Assembly (NCBI GenBank): GCA_031254315.1 | Contig: JAIRUQ010000004.1 | Location: forward strand, 1-35,242 | Direction: 5' to 3' | Length of the DNA stretch: 35,242 bases | Origin: Treponema sp. | GTDB taxonomy: Bacteria; Spirochaetota; Spirochaetia; Treponematales; Breznakiellaceae | Part shown: one piece after another, positions 32,376-35,242 of the stretch | Layout of the letters: every line of letters starts with the position of its first letter | How positions within the stretch are numbered: position 1 is the stretch's first letter | Position numbers and translations under genes: made by a program | Notes under the pieces: model-generated | The model's database searches: none | The model's input: the letters and a program-made list of their open reading frames with translations, nothing else | Told to the model about the DNA's origin: nothing

Positions 32376-33289
32376 TTGCGTTTCCTGCGCTTATTCAGAC
32401 TGTGGCTTCTGCTTCCAAAGAATTTTATCAAAGAAGAAGGAGCGTCTGCTGACGTGGACAACTCCAAAAACGCCGCTCCGCTTTTTTTGCACATAGACTC
32501 CCAGTATGTTGACTGTTCATCGTGCCAAACCGCCCAGCTTTCCTTAAATGAATCGACTCCGGTGGACGCTTCTATCCTTACGCCTGTTTCCGGGTCTTCA
32601 AGAGTTATAAGACCGGGGAAGGGTAGTTCTTGCGGACTGCAAATTCGCACAGCGATAACATCATGTTTGGAGCAGAGCCGGCTCATTTCCTGTTCCCAGT
32701 TACTGCTGTAAAAATCCGATATTAGCACGACAAGCGAGCGTTTTTTTAACAGCCTCTGCGCACCTGTCAGCGCGGAGGCGATGTCGCTTCCGTATTGCGA
32801 CCTGCGCGGCGGAACATTGTTCTGGTACTGCAACGCGGACATTACAAGCGACATTATATGCTTGCGTCCCTTGCGCGGCGGAAAAACTTTTTCTATATCT
32901 CTGTCAAATAAAAACGCTCCAACCTGCTGTCCCGTGTGTTCGGCGGAAAACGCTATTAACGCCGCAGAGATCAATCCTTGTTCATAAGGGCTAAGTCCCT
33001 GCCGCGCGATATTTCCCCTGTGCATTGACGGCGAAATATCAAGTAAAATTAAAATTGTTAATTCCCGCTCTTCGCGGTACATTTTTACAAACGGATATCC
33101 AAAGCGCGCGCTGGCATTCCAGTCTATTGACCTTATGTCATCGCCTGTTTCATAATGACGCGCTTCGTCAAATTCCATTCCCTGTCCTTTGAAGATCGAA
33201 CTGAAATTTCCGGCGAGCATTTCTTCGGCGAGTCCGCTGGAAAAAAGGGGAAGGTTGATTATGTTGCGTAATAAATCATTGGTTTCCAT
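32372..33289 (-). CDS. DUF58 domain protein
   Basis: 305-aa protein of the DUF58 family, which nearly always accompanies MoxR ATPases. The signature DEARHYETGDDIRSIDWNAS lies at about 41-60, followed by a vWA-like core beginning LLDISPSMH (about 82-90) and SLVVLISDFYS. There is no signal or membrane helix in this version, so it is cytosolic and likely a client or adaptor of the MoxR chaperone. The start has AAGGCGG 3 nt upstream and lies 8 nt after moxR's stop. Confidence 0.92.
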   Translation of the reverse strand: METNDLLRNIINLPLFSSGLAEEMLAGNFSSIFKGQGMEFDEARHYETGDDIRSIDWNASARFGYPFVKMYREERELTILILLDISPSMHRGNIARQGLSPYEQGLISAALIAFSAEHTGQQVGAFLFDRDIEKVFPPRKGRKHIMSLVMSALQYQNNVPPRRSQYGSDIASALTGAQRLLKKRSLVVLISDFYSSNWEQEMSRLCSKHDVIAVRICSPQELPFPGLITLEDPETGVRIEASTGVDSFKESWAVWHDEQSTYWESMCKKSGAAFLELSTSADAPSSLIKFFGSRSHSLNKRRKRK

Positions 33290-33297
33290 TTTCCGCC

Positions 33298-34329
33298 TTA
33301 CGGGACAGGAACGTGGCTTAGAATTCTTGTTATTACCGCGTCAGCGTCCATGCCCTCCGCTTCCGCTTCGTAGGAAAGCACAATCCTGTGTCTTAAAACC
33401 GGATACGCGCAAGTTTTAACGTCATCGGGGCTTACAAAGTTGCGTCCTTCAAACATCGCTAAAATTTTACAACAGCGGAAAAGAGCGATTGAAGCCCTTG
33501 GAGACGCACCGAATGACACATAACGGTAAACGCTGTCTGCTTCGCTCTTTACGCTCTCCGCCTTTGCCTGCCCTGACTGCTTCCTTGTAGAAGCAGGGCG
33601 TGTTGCCGTAACAACCGACACAATGTACTTGCTTATCTCTTCGTCAATATGAACTGAGTCCGCGACATTTCGCAAAAACGTAATTTTTTCCGCGTTTAAG
33701 ACAGCGGAAAGCGGCGCGCCCCTTGCGGCTGAACCGGAAGAAAGAGCCGGGCTGTTTTTTACGATTTCCAGTTCTTCTACAGGCTGAGGATAGACAATAA
33801 GCAGTTTCATTAAGAAACGGTCAAGTTCCGCTTCCGGCAGTGAATAAGTGCCTTCATGCTCGATTGGGTTTTCTGTTGCAAGGACAAAGAAAGGGTCGGG
33901 CAGGGGATGGGTTGTCTCCCCGATTGTTACCTGCTTTTCTTCCATTGCTTCAAGAAGAGCCGACTGAACTTTTGCCGGAGCGCGGTTAATTTCGTCCGCG
34001 AGAATTACATTGGCAAAAATGGGACCGCGCCTTATGGAAAAGCTACCGTTTGCCTGCTCCCAGATCATTGTTCCGGTTAAGTCTGCGGGAAGAAGGTCGG
34101 GGGTAAACTGGATTCTTTTAAACTCAAGTCCTGTAATTTCCGCGAGGCTTTTTACCGCCAGCGTTTTTGCCAGTCCCGGCACGCCCTCAAGCAGAATATG
34201 CCCCCCTGCGACAAGAGAAGTCAAAAGACCGTTAATCATTTCGTTCTGCCCGACAATTCTGGCGGACAATTCTTTTCTGCAAGCCGAAATTAATTCGGCA
34301 CAGTGTTCAATATCTTCTTTTTGTATCAT
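33298..34329 (-). CDS. moxR: MoxR-family AAA+ ATPase
   Basis: 343-aa AAA+ chaperone-like ATPase that acts with vWA proteins. Walker A is LEGVPGLAKT (Lys55), Walker B VILADEINRAP (Asp112-Glu113), and sensor-1 region FVLATENPIEHEGTY is followed by LPEAELDRFLMKL. The family fold ends with the lid domain (SFGASPRASIALFRCCK). It is the second gene of the Bat operon and its ATG lies 3 nt after the lipoprotein's stop, with AAGG close by. By family analogy it remodels or inserts metal cofactors into the vWA partners. Confidence 0.95.
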   Translation of the reverse strand: MIQKEDIEHCAELISACRKELSARIVGQNEMINGLLTSLVAGGHILLEGVPGLAKTLAVKSLAEITGLEFKRIQFTPDLLPADLTGTMIWEQANGSFSIRRGPIFANVILADEINRAPAKVQSALLEAMEEKQVTIGETTHPLPDPFFVLATENPIEHEGTYSLPEAELDRFLMKLLIVYPQPVEELEIVKNSPALSSGSAARGAPLSAVLNAEKITFLRNVADSVHIDEEISKYIVSVVTATRPASTRKQSGQAKAESVKSEADSVYRYVSFGASPRASIALFRCCKILAMFEGRNFVSPDDVKTCAYPVLRHRIVLSYEAEAEGMDADAVITRILSHVPVP

Positions 34330-34332
34330 GCC

Positions 34333-35010
34333 TTAATAATTGTCTCTGTAAGGGTCGATAGGAATGTTGTTCCCGCCCGGAGAGCCAAGCTCCCGTAAAA
34401 ATGCCGGATCGAACAGAGCCGCCAGTTCTGCGGCTTGCGCTCTTGTAAAATACAAGGCTATAATCGGGCTGTTTTTGTTATTATCCCTCGATATTTCCTC
34501 TCTATATTCCGCCACGCCCTGATTAATTGTAAAATAGGGCGATCTTTCCTTAAATTCGTATCCCATCCCCAAATTCATGTTTGCCCTTGCCTGTACCGTA
34601 AAACTGAACATTTGCCATATTAAATACCCTTTTACAGAGCCATAAGTCGATCTTGTTCTCCTGCCTCCCTTAGCGTTAAGGTTACGCGCATCGTAGTCCT
34701 CGTTATACTTTGCCAGCGCCGCCGCAAAAGTCCGCCTGCCATGGGCGCTCCAAAATTGATGATAAGTAACAAACTCATGCTTGTATTGCAGACAGACCGC
34801 GTCCTCTTGAGGGAAATACAGAACTTTGACGTTTTCCTTTTTTAACGTACCAAGGGACAGAGGTGGATTAAATTGCGCTTCGATTTCACCAATTTCAATT
34901 TGACGCGAATTCAAACTGACGATAAAGATTTCTTCGACCTTTTTTGTAGTATTACAAGTACAAAATATAAGGGTGAATAAGAATAGAAATAATATTGAAA
35001 GACGTTTCAT
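34333..35010 (-). CDS. Lipoprotein heading the Bat operon, hypothetical
   Basis: 225-aa predicted lipoprotein. The hydrophobic signal (about 4-16) ends in LIFCTCN, so Cys17 or Cys19 may be lipidated. No known domain is recognised; the mature part is rich in Arg, Tyr and Asn and has a GGRRTRSTYGS stretch near 115-125. It is the first gene of the moxR-bat unit, which is unusual, and may be a new envelope partner of the system. There is no ribosome site; a TTGACT-18-AATATT promoter ends 5 nt before the ATG. Confidence 0.75.
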   Translation of the reverse strand: MKRLSILFLFLFTLIFCTCNTTKKVEEIFIVSLNSRQIEIGEIEAQFNPPLSLGTLKKENVKVLYFPQEDAVCLQYKHEFVTYHQFWSAHGRRTFAAALAKYNEDYDARNLNAKGGRRTRSTYGSVKGYLIWQMFSFTVQARANMNLGMGYEFKERSPYFTINQGVAEYREEISRDNNKNSPIIALYFTRAQAAELAALFDPAFLRELGSPGGNNIPIDPYRDNY

Positions 35011-35015
35011 GGTCT

Positions 35016-35045
35016 AATATTGGCTTTATTTTCTGAATTAGTCAA
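35016..35045 (-). promoter_or_regulatory. Promoter of the Bat operon, near-leaderless
   Basis: TTGACT (35040-35045), 18-nt spacer, AATATT (35016-35021), then AGACC and the ATG at 35010, all on the minus strand. The -10 box matches four of six. No ribosome site is present. Confidence 0.45.
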
Positions 35046-35048
35046 GGC

Positions 35049-35079
35049 AAAAAAAGGCTACCGTTACCGGTAGCCTTTT
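35049..35079 (-). terminator. Intrinsic terminator, bidirectional form
   Basis: Hairpin GGCTACCG-TTAC-CGGTAGCC (35056-35075), 8 perfect pairs. On the minus strand it is followed by seven T, so it ends the transcript of the gene whose stop lies at 35099. The plus strand has four T. Confidence 0.85.
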
Positions 35080-35098
35080 AATCAAGCAAACAACGCTA

Positions 35099-35242
35099 TT
35101 ACATGCTGAAAGTAAACATGATTGGAATAGTAACCTTAATAACGTCAGGAGTTGCTATAGTAGCATTGTAACCGGGTCCTCCAACCGCATATATTTGAAG
35201 TCCGGCAACCATAGGTCCAAGAGTAAAGTAGGGGCTAATCCA
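35099..35242 (-). CDS. C-terminal end of a probable outer-membrane protein (partial)
   Basis: An open minus-strand frame enters from the right edge and stops at TAA (35099-35101); 47 residues are visible, from WISPYFTLGPMVAG to IPIMFTFSM. The alternating hydrophobic pattern and the F-x-F-x-M end fit a last barrel strand. The family cannot be named from this piece. A strong terminator 20 nt downstream supports it as a real gene end. Confidence 0.6.
   Translation of the reverse strand, partial: WISPYFTLGPMVAGLQIYAVGGPGYNATIATPDVIKVTIPIMFTFSM

Overview
The window reads as chromosome from a spirochaete of the Treponema group, probably a host-associated or anaerobic lineage. The pointers are a UPF0164 (treponemal FadL-like) protein, two stand-alone PtsN-type EIIA proteins with no sugar permease beside them, a MoxR-DUF58-Bat operon of the kind spirochaetes carry, a very large SpoIIE-type phosphatase with an extracytoplasmic sensor, and many signal-peptide proteins of unknown function. 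No phage, plasmid, transposase or CRISPR is visible.

Layout. 1-2705 (+): the end of an electron-transfer flavoprotein alpha gene followed by an acyl-CoA dehydrogenase whose N-terminus is broken by an in-frame stop beside a 17-T run. 2904-5906 (+): serC, serA and a lytic transglycosylase, behind a good sigma-70 promoter. 6084-8450 (-): an EIIA (PtsN) gene and a GH5 glycosidase. 8653-9363 (-): a putative outer-membrane protein. 9487-9821: tRNA-Lys(UUU) plus odd inverted copies of its 3' tail. 9913-17796 (-): a 1005-aa TPR protein, a 1520-aa SpoIIE phosphatase and a small coiled-coil protein, all overlapping. 17928-19202 (+): the UPF0164 protein. 19219-22223 (-): an RluA-type pseudouridine synthase, a DUF4912 protein and a GH57-like protein with altered active-site positions. 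22238-23371 (+): an exported transglutaminase-like protein. 23622-24745 (-): cytidine deaminase and an HTH-EIIA fusion. 24802-27723 (+): a membrane-anchored propeller-like protein, a degenerate M23 protein and a methyltransferase. 28192-35010 (-): lipoprotein, MoxR, DUF58, BatD-like, BatA, BatB-BatC fusion and BatD-like genes, overlapping or tightly packed. 35099-35242 (-): the C-terminal end of another gene.

Two patterns run across the window. First, most genes that appear to head a minus- or plus-strand transcription unit have no Shine-Dalgarno sequence and carry a -10 box 4-9 nt before the start codon, in four cases with a TTGACA/TTGACT -35 box 17-18 nt upstream. This predicts leaderless or near-leaderless mRNAs. 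Genes inside operons mostly have ordinary AGGAG-type sites. Second, three of the four convergent gene junctions, and three other intergenic gaps, hold large inverted repeats or hairpin clusters. In two of them the paired stems differ by compensatory base changes, so base pairing rather than sequence seems to be conserved. These two patterns are the best candidates for undescribed biology here; both are inferences from reading the sequence and need transcript data and genome-wide searches.
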